64,000 nt of DNA from positions 5,227,501 to 5,291,500 of the forward strand of contig NZ_CP029008.1 of assembly GCF_024585165.1 (NCBI RefSeq). The letters are read 5' to 3'. The stretch comes from Bradyrhizobium sp. WBOS07. GTDB taxonomy: Bacteria > Pseudomonadota > Alphaproteobacteria > Rhizobiales > Xanthobacteraceae. This document shows, in pieces, positions 35,720 to 45,218 of this stretch. The notes beneath the pieces were generated by a model that saw only the letters and a list, made by a program, of their open reading frames with translations, was not told the DNA's origin and did not search any database. How positions within the stretch are numbered: position 1 is the first letter of the stretch; every line of letters begins with the position of its first letter. The translations under genes were made by a program, and so were the position numbers.

Positions 35720-36942
35720 ACCATTGGCTGCCGATCGAATGGACCATGGCGGTCCGGTTCCTGCGCGAGGGCCGGCTCCAGACCATCTTCATCGTTGGCG
35801 GCATATCGATCGGCGTCGGCGTCATCGTATTCATGTCGGCGATGCTTGCCGGACTTCAGGCGAATTTCATCAAGCGCGTACTGACCTCACAGCCCCAGAT
35901 CCAGCTGCTCGCGCCCGATCAGATCGCGCGCCCTCTGCGTAACGGAGCAGGCGAGATCGAGGACGCAGTGGTGCAGCGTCCGAGCCAGCGGGTGCTCTCG
36001 ATCGATCAATGGCCGAAGATCAGAGCCCAGATGCAGGCGATGCCCGAGGTCGTCACGGCCGCGCCGACCATCCTCGGCTCGGTGCTTGCGGTCCGGGGCG
36101 ATGCCAGCCGCTCGGTCAGCCTGTCGGGCGTCGAACCAGACTCCTATTTCAAGATCGTCAAGGTGCCGGACTATATCGTCGCCGGCGAGCCGCGACTCAC
36201 CAGCGAGGACGTCATCATCGGCATCGAGCTCGCAAAGGAGCTGGGCGCCACCGTTGGCGACAAGCTCAACATCCGCGCCGCCTCCGGAGCAACCCGCGTC
36301 CTGACGATCTCCGGCCTCGTCGATCTCGGCAACAAGGGCGTCAACCAGCGGGTATGTTACGTCGCCCTGCGGACCGCACAATCGTTGCTGGGGATGATCG
36401 GCGGTGTCACCACCATCGATCTGACGGTCAGTGACATCTATGCGGCTGAGCAAATCGCCCAGCGCATCCAGGCGGCCAACGTGGTCGAGGCCGACAGCTG
36501 GATCAAGACCAATGCGCAGTTCTTCGCCGCCGTGCAGGCCCAGCAGAACTCCAACACGCTCATTCGCCTCTTCGTCGGTCTCTCCGTCGCATTCGGCATC
36601 GCGGCCGTGCTGATCGTGTCGGTGATCCAACGCTCGAAGGATATCGGCATCTTGCGTGCGATGGGCACGACGCGCGGACAGATCTTGCGGGTCTTCCTGG
36701 TTCAGGGCGGGCTGCTCGGCTTCGTCGGTTCGCTGCTCGGGGCGGCGATGGGCGCGTTCGCGCTGGTCTATTGGCACTCGGTCGCGCGTCAGGCCGACGG
36801 TAGCGAGCTGTTTCCCCTGGTCCTGGAGCGCAGCCTGTTCGTTTATGCGACGCTGCTGGCCACCGCCACCGGTCTTCTCGCCGCAATGGCGCCGGCGGTA
36901 CGGGCCGCCAAACTCGATCCGGTGGTGGCGATCCGTGGCTGA
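35716..36942 (+). CDS. MacB/DevC-like ABC permease (FtsX family)
   Basis: 408-residue permease with one N-terminal helix, a large periplasmic MacB_PCD domain (about 45-270), and three C-terminal helices of the FtsX domain ([34 protein letters not shown] is diagnostic). It works with the adaptor and ATPase on either side. Both junctions overlap: ATGA at the front and eight bases at the back. Such tripartite systems export peptides, lipids or macrolide-like compounds; this substrate is unknown. Confidence 0.88.
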   Translation: MNHWLPIEWTMAVRFLREGRLQTIFIVGGISIGVGVIVFMSAMLAGLQANFIKRVLTSQPQIQLLAPDQIARPLRNGAGEIEDAVVQRPSQRVLSIDQWPKIRAQMQAMPEVVTAAPTILGSVLAVRGDASRSVSLSGVEPDSYFKIVKVPDYIVAGEPRLTSEDVIIGIELAKELGATVGDKLNIRAASGATRVLTISGLVDLGNKGVNQRVCYVALRTAQSLLGMIGGVTTIDLTVSDIYAAEQIAQRIQAANVVEADSWIKTNAQFFAAVQAQQNSNTLIRLFVGLSVAFGIAAVLIVSVIQRSKDIGILRAMGTTRGQILRVFLVQGGLLGFVGSLLGAAMGAFALVYWHSVARQADGSELFPLVLERSLFVYATLLATATGLLAAMAPAVRAAKLDPVVAIRG

Positions 36943-37618
36943 CCAGATCCTCCGTCTCGAGCGCGTGTGCAAGAGCTACAATGTCGGGCTGCCGACCGAA
37001 ACCGAGGTGCTGCACGACATCGACCTCGAGCTCGATCACGGCGAGTTCCTCGCCCTCATAGGTCCGTCCGGTTCGGGCAAGAGTACGCTGCTCAACATCG
37101 TCGGGCTGCTCGACCGGCCGACCTCGGGCCGCCTGCTGATCAAGAGCCAAGACACCGCAGCTCTCGACGATGCCGAGATCACCCGCCTGCGCGGGCGGAC
37201 GATCGGCTTCGTCTTTCAGTATCATCTGCTGATCTCGGCGTTCACGGCGCGGGAAAACGTCATGATGCCGATGCTGGTGGACCGCGGCTTCCCGTCTGCG
37301 GACGTCGAGGCGCGAGCCAACCAGCTGCTGGCTCAGGTCGGGCTGGAGAAGTTGGCCGGCAATCTCGCCAACAACATGTCCGGCGGCCAGCAGCAGCGCG
37401 TCGCGGTGGCTCGTGCGCTCGCCATGAACCCCGATCTCGTGCTGGCCGACGAGCCGACCGGAAATCTCGACACGAGCTCGGCCGAAGCCGTGTTCAGGCT
37501 GATGCGGCAGGTCAATCGCGACAGCGGTACGAGTTTCCTTCTGGTGACCCACAATATGGACTTGGCGCGGCGCTGCGACCGGATCATCGAAGTGATCGAC
37601 GGCCGCATTCGGGCCTGA
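36935..37618 (+). CDS. MacB/LolD-type ABC ATP-binding protein
   Basis: 227-residue ATPase of the mechanotransmission (LolD/MacB) class. Walker [11 protein letters not shown]-loop FVFQYHLL, signature MSGGQQQR, Walker [14 protein letters not shown]-loop LVTHNMD. The GTG at 36935 overlaps the permease stop by eight bases and gives the family-typical N-terminus [14 protein letters not shown]. It is the last gene of the three-gene efflux operon. Confidence 0.9.
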   Translation: MADQILRLERVCKSYNVGLPTETEVLHDIDLELDHGEFLALIGPSGSGKSTLLNIVGLLDRPTSGRLLIKSQDTAALDDAEITRLRGRTIGFVFQYHLLISAFTARENVMMPMLVDRGFPSADVEARANQLLAQVGLEKLAGNLANNMSGGQQQRVAVARALAMNPDLVLADEPTGNLDTSSAEAVFRLMRQVNRDSGTSFLLVTHNMDLARRCDRIIEVIDGRIRA

Positions 37619-37775
37619 GGTCCCGGCAGGGCGGATTTTTCGGGGATATCAAAGGCTTGGGGCGGGCGTCGGGTCGCGAAAAAGCCTCGTTCTTGCTTGC
37701 CTAGAGGAGCTGCTTCCTTTATCCGGTGGGCTGCCTTGCGTGCGGGCGGCTGCGGCCGCCGAGAGGGCTGGGCGC

Positions 37776-37825
37776 AGGCATGATCCCGGAAGAGTGGGCA
37801 CCGGTTTTCCGCGAGGATCATGCCT
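37776..37825. repeat. Palindromic repeat, family D (copy 1)
   Basis: AGGCATGATC (37776-37785) and GATCATGCCT (37816-37825) form a perfect 10-bp inverted repeat around CCGGAAGAGTGGGCACCGGTTTTCC-like sequence. A degenerate second copy is at 45418-45462. It lies 34 bp before purA and overlaps its likely leader. Confidence 0.8.
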
Positions 37826-37858
37826 CCTAGAGACAGATTGAACAGGGATTACCCGCGA

Positions 37859-39151
37859 ATGGCCAATGTTGTCGTCGTCGGCGCCCAGTGGGGCGACGAA
37901 GGGAAGGGCAAGATCGTCGACTGGTTGTCTGAGCAGGCGGACATCGTCGTCCGCTTCCAGGGCGGCCATAACGCCGGCCACACGCTGGTCATCAACGGCA
38001 AGACCTACAAGCTCGCGCTCCTGCCCTCGGGCGTGCTGCGCGAGGGCAAGCTGTCGGTGATCGGCAATGGCGTGGTGTTCGACCCCTCTGCCTTCCTCGA
38101 CGAGGTCACCAAGCTGCGCTCGCAGGGCGTCGCGGTCTCTCCGGACAACCTGCGGGTGGCCGAGAACGTCACCCTGATCCTGCCGCTGCACCGCGAGCTC
38201 GACGCGCATCGCGAATCCGCCAATGCGGCGACCGCGATCGGCACCACCCGCCGCGGCATCGGCCCGGCCTATGAGGACAAGGTCGGCCGTCGCGCCATCC
38301 GCCTGATGGACCTCGCCGACCTCGACACGCTCCCGCACAAGATCGACCGGCTGCTGGCCCACCACAATGCGCTCCGCCGCGGCCTCAATCTGCCGGAGTT
38401 CGACGGCAAGCAGATCCTGAAGGAATTGAGCGCGCTGGCGCCGCAATTGCTGCCCTACGCCGAGACGGTGTGGCGGCTGCTCGACATCAGGCGCCGCGAA
38501 GGCAAGCGCATGCTGTTCGAGGGCGCGCAAGGCGCGCTGCTCGACGTCGACCACGGCACCTACCCTTACGTCACCTCGTCCAACACGGTGGCGGCGCAGG
38601 CCGCGACCGGTGCCGGCCTCGGGCCGGGCGCGGTCGGCTACGTGCTCGGCCTGTGCAAGGCCTATACGACCCGCGTCGGCCAGGGCCCGTTCCCGACCGA
38701 GCAGGACAACGAGACCGGCCGAAAGATCGGCGAGCGCGGCCGCGAGTTCGGCACCAATACCGGCCGTCCGCGCCGCTGCGGCTGGTTCGACGCCGTGCTG
38801 GTCCGCCAGGCGGTCCGGACCTGCGGCATCAACGGCCTCGCGCTGACCAAGCTCGACATCCTCGACGGCTTCGACACCATCGAGGTCTGCACCGGCTACA
38901 GACTCGACGGCAAGGAGATCGACCATTTCCCGGCCGGCGAGGGTGCCCAGGCCCGGGTCGAGCCGATCTACGAGACCATCGAAGGCTGGAAGGAGCCGAC
39001 CGCGAGTGCGCGGTCCTGGGCCGATCTGCCGGCCCAGGCCATCAAATACGTCCGGCGGATCGAGGAATTGGTGGGGTGCCCGGTCGCACTGCTTTCCACC
39101 AGCCCCGAACGCGAAGATACTATTCTCGTGCAAAACCCGTTTGAGGCTTAA
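37859..39151 (+). CDS. purA: Adenylosuccinate synthetase
   Basis: Joins IMP and aspartate using GTP in the first step from IMP to AMP. 430 residues with the P-loop WGDEGKGK (residues 11-18, catalytic Asp13), [10 protein letters not shown] with the catalytic His, [36 protein letters not shown] in the IMP site, and the GTP-binding [11 protein letters not shown]. Full family length and all key residues are present. The ATG at 37859 gives the conserved [10 protein letters not shown] start. It is a single housekeeping gene, followed closely by the proline-rich membrane protein. Confidence 0.98.
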   Translation: MANVVVVGAQWGDEGKGKIVDWLSEQADIVVRFQGGHNAGHTLVINGKTYKLALLPSGVLREGKLSVIGNGVVFDPSAFLDEVTKLRSQGVAVSPDNLRVAENVTLILPLHRELDAHRESANAATAIGTTRRGIGPAYEDKVGRRAIRLMDLADLDTLPHKIDRLLAHHNALRRGLNLPEFDGKQILKELSALAPQLLPYAETVWRLLDIRRREGKRMLFEGAQGALLDVDHGTYPYVTSSNTVAAQAATGAGLGPGAVGYVLGLCKAYTTRVGQGPFPTEQDNETGRKIGERGREFGTNTGRPRRCGWFDAVLVRQAVRTCGINGLALTKLDILDGFDTIEVCTGYRLDGKEIDHFPAGEGAQARVEPIYETIEGWKEPTASARSWADLPAQAIKYVRRIEELVGCPVALLSTSPEREDTILVQNPFEA

Positions 39152-39188
39152 CGATCTCTTACCAGGACGCGCGTATAGTTGAGTAGAA

Positions 39189-40796
39189 ATGGCTGATTAC
39201 TATCCGCTGATCGCCCGCGCTATTGCCGCCCTGGACCCCAATGCTCCCGGCGAAAGCCGTCGCGCGCTCTATGAGCGGGCGCGCACGGCGCTGATCGCGC
39301 AGCTGCGCAGTGTGCAGCCGCCGCTCTCCGAATCCGAGATCACCCGCGAAAGGTTGTCGCTGGAGGAGGCCGTCCGCAAGGTCGAATCGGAGGCGGCCCA
39401 GCGCGCCCGCGAGGCTTCGCGCCCCGGTGGCGGCGGGCGCAGCGGCGGCAGTGGGGACGCCTTTCGCCGCGCCAGCACGAGAGCCGCTGAAGGCAACGCG
39501 GCTGCGGGCTCGCCCTCTCCGCCGCGGACGCGCCCGGCTCCGCCGCCGCGGGCCGACCGTCCGTCCGCCAATGTCGACGACCAGGGCGATGCCCAGCGCC
39601 CGCCGCGCGCTCCGCGTTTCGACGCCTCGCGCCAAGCCGGACCGGCCGCGCCGCCAGCGATGCCGGAGCCGCCGGCGGCTGGACGCGATCGCGCCGGTCC
39701 CCGCCGTCCGCCCGATCTCGGAGCGCCGGCGTCGCCGCCGCCCGCCCCGGGCGTGCGCGGATTCCGCGACATCACGGCCGATGCCAATGATCTCGGCGGT
39801 GCGGCCGCGCAGGCCAGCCGCGCCGCGCGCCGCACCTACGCCAACGTGCCCTCGCCCTCGCCGGAATTCGACCGGCTCGAGCCGAGCCTGGAAAACCGCG
39901 CCGGCGAGCAGGACGCGCCCTATTCCTACGATGAGTCGATCGAGGAGGCCGAGCGCTACGCGCCGCAGCCGCCTTCGCCGCGTCCGCGCATCGCGCCCGA
40001 GCGCGACGCCAAGAAGCGCGTCCGCACCGGCTCCGCCTTCCCGTTCAAGAGCGCGATCGCCGTCGGCATCGTGCTGATTCTGGTCGGAGCCGGCATCCTC
40101 TGGGGCAAGCCGCTGCTCCAGATCGCGACCAACCTGTTCAAGTCCTCGCCGACCCAGGTGGTGGAGACGCCGAGCACTGCCTCGCAGCCGCAGACCAAGC
40201 CGAAGATTCCCGATCGCGTCGGCCAGCCCTCGGCGAGCGACCAGCCGGTCGCGCCGGTGGCGCAGAAGGTCGTGCTCTATGACGAGGATCCGTCCGATCC
40301 GAAGGGCAAGCAATATGTCGGCTCGGTGGTGTGGCGGCTGGAGCCGATCAAGGCCTCCGGCAACCAGAAGGCCGACGTCGCCGTGCGCGCCGACATCGAG
40401 ATCCCCGACCGCAAGTTCAAGATGACGATGTCGTTCCGCCGCAACACCGACTCCTCGCTGCCGGCGAGCCACACGGCCGAGCTGACCTTCATCCTGCCGC
40501 CGGACTTTCCGGGCGGCAGCGTCTCCAACGTGCCGGGCATCCTGATGAAGTCGAACGAGCAGGCGCGCGGCACGCCGCTCGCCGGGCTTGCGGTCAAGGT
40601 CACCGAAGGCTTCTTCCTGGTCGGCCTGTCCAACGTCGACGCCGACCGCGCCCGCAACGTCCAGCTCCTGAAGGAGCGTTCGTGGTTCGACGTGCCGCTG
40701 GTCTACGCCAACCAGCGCCGCGCCATCATCGCCATCGAGAAGGGCGCCCCGGGCGAGCGCGCCTTCAACGACGCCTTCGCCCAGTGGGGCGATTAG
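39189..40796 (+). CDS. Proline/arginine-rich single-span membrane protein, function unknown
   Basis: 535 residues in three parts. The N-terminal 75 residues are folded-looking and helical (MADYYPLIARAIAALD; TRERLSLEEAVRKVE). Residues about 75-275 are low-complexity, rich in Pro, Arg, Ala and Gly, likely disordered and cytoplasmic. A membrane helix lies at about 282-304 (IAVGIVLILVGAGILWG). The C-terminal about 200 residues form a beta-rich periplasmic domain (VGSVVWRLEPI; FKMTMSFRRN; AELTFILPPDF). I do not recognise the family. It begins 37 bp after purA and may share its transcript. Confidence 0.8.
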   Translation: MADYYPLIARAIAALDPNAPGESRRALYERARTALIAQLRSVQPPLSESEITRERLSLEEAVRKVESEAAQRAREASRPGGGGRSGGSGDAFRRASTRAAEGNAAAGSPSPPRTRPAPPPRADRPSANVDDQGDAQRPPRAPRFDASRQAGPAAPPAMPEPPAAGRDRAGPRRPPDLGAPASPPPAPGVRGFRDITADANDLGGAAAQASRAARRTYANVPSPSPEFDRLEPSLENRAGEQDAPYSYDESIEEAERYAPQPPSPRPRIAPERDAKKRVRTGSAFPFKSAIAVGIVLILVGAGILWGKPLLQIATNLFKSSPTQVVETPSTASQPQTKPKIPDRVGQPSASDQPVAPVAQKVVLYDEDPSDPKGKQYVGSVVWRLEPIKASGNQKADVAVRADIEIPDRKFKMTMSFRRNTDSSLPASHTAELTFILPPDFPGGSVSNVPGILMKSNEQARGTPLAGLAVKVTEGFFLVGLSNVDADRARNVQLLKERSWFDVPLVYANQRRAIIAIEKGAPGERAFNDAFAQWGD

Positions 40797-40815
40797 GTCG
40801 AGCCAATCCCTCTTC

Positions 40816-40920
40816 CGTCATTCCGGGGCGCGCGCAGCGCGAACCCGGAATCCATTTCCCAGCATGCCGCGCAGCACGATGGATTCCGGGCTCGACGCTG
40901 ACGCGTCGCCCCGGAATGAC
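40816..40920. repeat. Intergenic palindromic repeat, family B (copy 2)
   Basis: CGTCATTCCGGGGCGCGCGC at the left and CGTCGCCCCGGAATGAC at the right; GGAATCCAT / ATGGATTCC pair inside. Same family as 7363-7489. It lies between convergent genes. Confidence 0.85.
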
Positions 40921-40928
40921 GAGTGCAG

Positions 40929-41216
40929 CTACTGCGCCGCCGCTTCCCGTTTGCGCGAGGCGACCGCCTCGCGGTCCATCACGGCGCGGCAGCCGGAGCT
41001 GACCTGCGCCTTGTTCCGCACCATGCAGGCCCTGACCCGCGGGATGTCCGGGATTTCACTGGAGCACAGCCGCATCGCATCGCCCGTGCACAGCTGCTGC
41101 GCTTCGGACGAGAAGGCGAGGCTGGGCGAGGTCTGGAGCGCGATGGCGGCGGTTGCGACGGCCAACAGCGAAGCGGTGGTCTTAAACAGCGAAGCGATGG
41201 TCTGATTGCGTGTCAT
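40929..41216 (-). CDS. Small exported protein with a Cys-rich GLG1-like repeat
   Basis: 95 residues with a signal peptide (to about residue 34) and a single four-cysteine unit: LCTGDAMRLCSSEIPDIPRV, then CMVRNKAQVSSGC. The C-x6-C-x12-C-x10-C spacing and the D-x-x-R-L/F-C core resemble the Cys-rich repeat of eukaryotic GLG1. The cysteines probably form two disulfides in the periplasm. Function is unknown. A second protein with the same pattern is encoded at 41732-41971. Confidence 0.72.
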   Translation of the reverse strand: MTRNQTIASLFKTTASLLAVATAAIALQTSPSLAFSSEAQQLCTGDAMRLCSSEIPDIPRVRACMVRNKAQVSSGCRAVMDREAVASRKREAAAQ

Positions 41217-41463
41217 GCAGAATGGATCCCCGAATCCTTAGGCTTGAGCCACTTGGTTTTGGGGCGCCGCACGCGACTTGATTTGCCGCATGTCACAGCC
41301 TTCACGCCGGGAGCTCGCTCCCGCATGTGGTCGCTCGATTTCTTGATTGCTCGAATCGAAAAGTGCTGCGCCGCCCGAGCGAAGTATGCGCCATTGCCAC
41401 CAGCCTGCAATGGTCAGCGCAAAGGAATTCGCAATTGTTGCACGCGAGTCACGTCGCGCGCGA

Positions 41464-41694
41464 TCAGATCAGCCGATCGGAGGATGCGCTCGCTTGTTCC
41501 ACGTCGCTCGCGCCGAGCGCGGCGGCGTGTTCCTCGACGGCGGTGACGCCTTTGGCGGTGAGCTCGAACAGGTCACCGTCCTTCATCACGTAGCCGTCGG
41601 CGATCAATTGCCCCATCTTGCCTTGCCGGTCGTCGGCGAAGGCAACGGACTGGCTGATGTCCCGCAGGATTGAGAGTTCTTCGTCGTGCAACAT
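41464..41694 (-). CDS. Small conserved-looking protein, function unknown (76 aa)
   Basis: Acidic protein: MLHDEELSILRDISQSVAFA, then MGQLIADGYVMKDGDLFELTAKGVTAVEEHAA. The second half reads like a short winged-helix wing (LIADGYVMKDGDLFELTAKG), as in small MarR/ArsR-like stand-alone domains, but the helix-turn-helix itself is weak. GGAGAG before the ATG at 41694 supports the start; an ATG 15 bases upstream is possible. It sits between the two Cys-rich protein genes. Confidence 0.62.
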   Translation of the reverse strand: MLHDEELSILRDISQSVAFADDRQGKMGQLIADGYVMKDGDLFELTAKGVTAVEEHAAALGASDVEQASASSDRLI

Positions 41695-41731
41695 GGCTTC
41701 ACTCTCCATTCGCTGGGGATGGTGTTCGTCC

Positions 41732-41971
41732 TCACATGCCGTGGCTCTGAAACACCTTGCTGCACGACTTCGACAGCTTGGCCCGGTTGGCTTGCAGGCA
41801 GCCTTGGACCGCCATGTCGTTGCCGAGATCCTTGCGGCAGAAGCGGGAGGCGTCGCGCGAGCAGGCCTTCTGCTCCTGGGGCGTACCCATATGACCTTGA
41901 GCGAAAGCGGGCCCGTCGGACAGGTTCAACGCTGCCAGCGCGATCGTCGCCAGGAGAACTTTGCGGGCCAT
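41732..41971 (-). CDS. Small exported protein with a Cys-rich GLG1-like repeat (second copy)
   Basis: 79 residues: signal peptide to about residue 24 (PAFAQ), then ACSRDASRFCRKDLGNDMAV and CLQANRAKLSKSC. The D-x-x-R-F-C core and the spacing of four cysteines match the protein at 40929-41216. Periplasmic location is inferred. GGAG lies five bases before the ATG at 41971. Function is unknown. Confidence 0.72.
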   Translation of the reverse strand: MARKVLLATIALAALNLSDGPAFAQGHMGTPQEQKACSRDASRFCRKDLGNDMAVQGCLQANRAKLSKSCSKVFQSHGM

Positions 41972-42114
41972 CGGCACTCCAATCTGTCAGGGTCAAATTC
42001 AGGTCCTGTCTGAACTCGTCGCCCTGCCACTTGTTCCCCCGATGAGGCCTGCGCCCCGCTGTTCAAGGTTCCCGCGGCACTGCTATAATCGCCCGGGAAG
42101 TGTGAGGGTGTTTG

Positions 42115-42540
42115 ATGAAACGCTATCTGGTGTTTGCGCTGGTTGGCCCGTTCGTCGGCGGGTTTCTGCTGCTGCTGACGACGACCTATCAGTCCGGCTA
42201 TTGGACCCAGACCAGTCTCGGCGAGGTCGGCAAGCTGTTCGCGGTGTTCTTCAAGACCCTGCAATACAGCTATCTGTTCGGCCTGCTGCCCTCGCTGATG
42301 ATCGGCGCGGTGGACGACATCCTGGTCCACATCAGGCGGATCGGCCCGGTCTTGCGCATGCTGCTGGTCGGCCTGTTCGCCTTCGTGCTGGCCTCGCTGA
42401 CCTACAGCTCGCGCGGGCCGGATTCCGGCGCGGTGCAGTTCATCCTGTACGGCCTCGTCGGCTTCGTGCCGGCGGCGATTTCGTCCTGGCTCGTGCATAG
42501 ATACGTCAAGGAGCCGCAGGCTGTGGCGGCGCCGACCTGA
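42115..42540 (+). CDS. DUF5413-like integral membrane protein
   Basis: 141 residues with four predicted membrane helices (about 3-24, 48-66, 81-99, 106-126) and short polar loops, including SYLFGLLPSLMIGAVDDI and RMLLVGLFAFVLASL. It resembles DUF5413-type proteins of rhizobia by layout, but the family name is from memory. GAGG precedes the ATG. It lies 62 bp upstream of a DUF4112 gene in the same direction. Function is unknown. Confidence 0.68.
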   Translation: MKRYLVFALVGPFVGGFLLLLTTTYQSGYWTQTSLGEVGKLFAVFFKTLQYSYLFGLLPSLMIGAVDDILVHIRRIGPVLRMLLVGLFAFVLASLTYSSRGPDSGAVQFILYGLVGFVPAAISSWLVHRYVKEPQAVAAPT

Positions 42541-42601
42541 GTGCGCGACGTTCGGGCGCGGCGCAGCAACTTCCGCCGCGCCGGCGCGTTCCTTCGAGAC
42601 C

Positions 42602-43159
42602 ATGACCATGTCCGACGACGATATTCTCGCGCCGCGCAGGCCCCGTTCGGGGAGCGGTCCGCGCGCGCCCTTTTCGGGCCCAGAGGGGCGCGGGCCGATC
42701 ATCGACCAGGACGGCCGGGAAATCCGCCCCGAAACGCTGGAGCAGGGATTTCGCGAGTTCCGTGTCGAGTTTGGCAAGGATAATCCGTTCTCGGGGAGCC
42801 CGTTCGGCAATCTGACGCGCGAGCAGCGGATCGCGCGGCTGGAGGCGATCGCAAAGCTGCTCGACATCGCCTTCATCCTGCCCGGCACCAACATCCGCTA
42901 CGGCATCGACGGGCTGATCGGTCTGATTCCCGTGGTCGGCGACATCATCACCACTGCGATCTCGCTGTGGCTGGTGCGCGAGGCCCGCGCGTTGGGCGCG
43001 CCCTGGCACATCACCGCGCGCATGCTCGGCAATGTCGCGCTCGATGGCGTTGTCGGCCTGGTGCCGTTCGCGGGCGACGCTTTCGACGTCATGTTCCGCG
43101 CCAACATGCGCAATGTGCGCCTGCTCCGCCGCTGGCTCGACAAGCAGCCGCGGATGTAA
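42602..43159 (+). CDS. DUF4112-domain membrane protein
   Basis: 185 residues. A disordered N-terminus (about 1-75) is followed by the DUF4112 domain: LEAIAKLLDIAFILPGTNIRYGIDGLIGLIPVVGDIIT, then LDGVVGLVPFAGDAFDVMFRANMRN. The two PVVGD/PFAGD hydrophobic hairpins are diagnostic. Probably an inner-membrane protein of unknown function. A strong bidirectional terminator follows. Confidence 0.85.
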   Translation: MTMSDDDILAPRRPRSGSGPRAPFSGPEGRGPIIDQDGREIRPETLEQGFREFRVEFGKDNPFSGSPFGNLTREQRIARLEAIAKLLDIAFILPGTNIRYGIDGLIGLIPVVGDIITTAISLWLVREARALGAPWHITARMLGNVALDGVVGLVPFAGDAFDVMFRANMRNVRLLRRWLDKQPRM

Positions 43160-43220
43160 GGCGAACCTTTTCCTTCGCCTCCCCGCAAGCGAGGCAGTGA
43201 GGGACAGAGCCCAAAACGCA

Positions 43221-43254
43221 AAAAGCGCGACGACCTCCAGGTCATCGCGCTTTT
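43221..43254. terminator. Bidirectional intrinsic terminator between convergent genes
   Basis: AAAAGCGCGACGACCT (43221-43236) and AGGTCATCGCGCTTTT (43239-43254) form a 16-bp stem with one mismatch and a two-base loop, flanked by A/T runs on both strands. It lies between the DUF4112 gene (+) and the gene ending at 43283 (-). Confidence 0.85.
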
Positions 43255-43282
43255 CGCGCAGATCGTAAGGCTCAGCGAAAGC

Positions 43283-43576
43283 TTACGCCGCGTCGGCGTC
43301 GGCCTCGGCGGCCGGCGCCGGCTTGGGGCGGCGGGGCAGCGGGAAGGCCTCGCTCTCATAGAGCGAGCGAATGCCGTTCTGGTCGAAGCGCGCTTCCTCG
43401 ACCTGGAGATAGGCGCCGTTCAGCGAATCCGTCGGCAACTGCTCCATCGCGAACTGCACGGCTTCGGCCGCGGTGCCGAAGCGGCGATAGGTGAAGCCCG
43501 CACGCTTCTTCTTGCGGATCGCGGCGGGGAAGAGTTCGGCGGAGGTGTTGAAGTTGAACGGACGCAATGGACGCAT
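43283..43576 (-). CDS. Small conserved-type protein, function unknown (97 aa)
   Basis: Basic N-terminus and acidic Ala-rich tail: [47 protein letters not shown], then a beta-type segment [25 protein letters not shown]. It looks like a short cytoplasmic DNA- or RNA-binding-sized protein, but I do not recognise a family. The ATG at 43576 is chosen; the upstream frame is Cys/Pro-rich and unlikely. It is convergent with DUF4112 across the terminator. Confidence 0.65.
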   Translation of the reverse strand: MRPLRPFNFNTSAELFPAAIRKKKRAGFTYRRFGTAAEAVQFAMEQLPTDSLNGAYLQVEEARFDQNGIRSLYESEAFPLPRRPKPAPAAEADADAA

Positions 43577-43790
43577 GGTCAAAGACCTCGTGATCTTCTC
43601 TGGGGCTTTAAGCGCGTGGGGTTTGGGAGGGCAGGGGCCGCAATCGAGCAAGCCCGCCGCACATGCCATTTTCGTCCCCTAATATAAGCCGATCTGACAA
43701 AAATGCGACCCCTGCGATAGGAGATGATGAATCCGCGCATGGCAGGTCCGCAGCCGGAATAAAGCTAATAAATACAATGTCTTAAATGGC

Positions 43791-43955
43791 TTACAGCTTG
43801 CCGAGAAGCAGCAGGACGACCAGCACCACCAGCACGACGCCGCCGATCCCCATGCCGGAATGGCCGAGGCCGTAGCCGTAACCGCCCAGGCGGCCGGACA
43901 GCCCCCCGAGCAGATAAATGATCACCAGGATGATCAGAACGGTCCCGAGTGACAT
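43791..43955 (-). CDS. DUF3309-family small membrane protein
   Basis: 54 residues made of two hydrophobic helices with a Gly-rich turn: MSLGTVLIILVIIYLLGGL, GYGYGLGHSGMGIGGVVL. This is the DUF3309 pattern, common as a small stress-related membrane protein. A perfect GGAGG ribosome site precedes the ATG at 43955. Function is unknown. Confidence 0.82.
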   Translation of the reverse strand: MSLGTVLIILVIIYLLGGLSGRLGGYGYGLGHSGMGIGGVVLVVLVVLLLLGKL

Positions 43956-44028
43956 GGCTTCCTCCCTGGCGGCCGCCAAAATGCGATGATCGGCCGCACC
44001 GCCAGAGAAGAAAAGCACATCGTGCGGT

Positions 44029-44049
44029 CGGGTTCCATGAAGGAACCCG
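44029..44049 (-). terminator. Hairpin after msrB
   Basis: CGGGTTCC-ATGAA-GGAACCCG, a perfect 8-bp stem starting 15 bp past the msrB stop. A second short stem and a TTTTCTTCTC tract follow on the minus strand, so termination in this interval is likely. Confidence 0.5.
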
Positions 44050-44063
44050 GGCGCGCAGGCCGA

Positions 44064-44483
44064 TTATTTGGGCTCCAGCTTCAGCGCCGCCGAGTTGATG
44101 CAATAGCGCAAGCCGGTCGGCCCGGGGCCGTCGGGGAAGACGTGGCCGAGATGGCCGCTGCATTTCGAGCAGAGCACCTCGGTGCGGATCATGCCGTGGC
44201 TGACGTCCCGCTCCTCGTCGATATGGCTCTCGACCGCGGGCTGGGTGAAGCTCGGCCAGCCGCAGCCAGAATCGAACTTGGCGTCCGACTCGAACAGCAC
44301 GTTGCCGCAGCCGGCGCAGACGTAAGTGCCGGCGCGGTGGTCGTGCTCATATTCGCCCGAGAAGGGACGCTCGGTCGCCTTCTCGCGCAGCACCGCATAC
44401 TGCATCGGCGACAATTCGCGCCGCCACTGCTCTTCGCTCTTGATGACCTTGTCGTCGGTGGTCTTCGTTCTGGTGTCGGGCAT
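44064..44483 (-). CDS. msrB: Peptide-methionine (R)-S-oxide reductase
   Basis: Reduces the R form of oxidised methionine. 139 residues with the zinc site Cys56/Cys59 (CAGC) and Cys105/Cys108 (CSKC), catalytic Cys128 in RYCINSAAL, and a probable resolving Cys74 in SGCGWPSF. There is no signal peptide, so it should be cytoplasmic, unlike its neighbour. It lies 30 bp downstream of msrA in the same direction and is probably co-transcribed. Confidence 0.96.
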   Translation of the reverse strand: MPDTRTKTTDDKVIKSEEQWRRELSPMQYAVLREKATERPFSGEYEHDHRAGTYVCAGCGNVLFESDAKFDSGCGWPSFTQPAVESHIDEERDVSHGMIRTEVLCSKCSGHLGHVFPDGPGPTGLRYCINSAALKLEPK

Positions 44484-44513
44484 GGCTCTCCCGTTCTTGA
44501 GACGATGTTGCGA

Positions 44514-45218
44514 TCAGTTGGTGGCCTTGCTGGCACTCACCAGCGTCGGCTTTTCAATGTAGTTATCCGCAAACAGCTTTTTCAGGTTCTCGACCTTGGG
44601 CAGGTCGTTATAGGCGATATAGGGCTGGTTGGGGTGCAGGGTCAGATAGTCCTGGTGGTAGGCCTCCGCCGGGTAGAACGCCTCCAGCGCGCCGATCTTG
44701 GTCACGATCGGCTTCCTGAACACCTTGGCGCTGTTGAGCTGGGCGATATAGGCCTCCGCCACCTTCTTCTGCTCCTCCGAGGTGGTGAAGATCGCCGAGC
44801 GATATTGCGGGCCAACGTCAGGGCCCTGGCGGTTGAGCTGGGTCGGGTCGTGCACCACCGAGAAGAAGATCTGGAGGATCTTGCCGTAGGAGATCTTCTT
44901 CGGATCGTACTTGATCTCGACGGACTCGGCGTGGCTGGTCCGGCCGCTCGAGACGGCCTGGTAGTCGGCTGTCGCCTTGGTGCCGCCGGCATAGCCGGAG
45001 ACCGCGTTGACGACGCCGGCGGTGTGCTGGAAGACGCCCTGGACCCCCCAGAAGCAGCCGCCGGCGACAACGGCGGTCTGGATCCCGCTCGCGGGCGCCG
45101 TATCCATGGCGGGGGCCGGGATCACGACCGCATCCTCTGCTGCCCGGGACGGCATGGCAAAGGCCAGCGTCAGGGCGGCAGTTGCGGCGAGCAGGGAAGC
45201 GATGGCAGGTCGGCGCAT
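44514..45218 (-). CDS. msrA: Peptide-methionine (S)-S-oxide reductase, exported
   Basis: Repairs the S form of methionine sulfoxide. Catalytic Cys55 lies in GGCFWGVQ; other family marks are VVNAVSGYAGG, HAESVEIKYDP, IFFSVVHDPTQLNRQGPDVG and YHQDY. Residues 1-28 form a signal peptide (LAFAMPSRAA), so this copy probably works in the periplasm. The ATG at 45218 follows GAGGAG. It forms an operon with msrB. Confidence 0.95.
   Translation of the reverse strand: MRRPAIASLLAATAALTLAFAMPSRAAEDAVVIPAPAMDTAPASGIQTAVVAGGCFWGVQGVFQHTAGVVNAVSGYAGGTKATADYQAVSSGRTSHAESVEIKYDPKKISYGKILQIFFSVVHDPTQLNRQGPDVGPQYRSAIFTTSEEQKKVAEAYIAQLNSAKVFRKPIVTKIGALEAFYPAEAYHQDYLTLHPNQPYIAYNDLPKVENLKKLFADNYIEKPTLVSASKATN

Noticed and set aside
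43724..43762. Tiny ORF (MMNPRMAGPQPE) with an AGGAGATG-like ribosome site
   Set aside because: Only 12 codons, next to no leader-peptide context, and such sites arise by chance.
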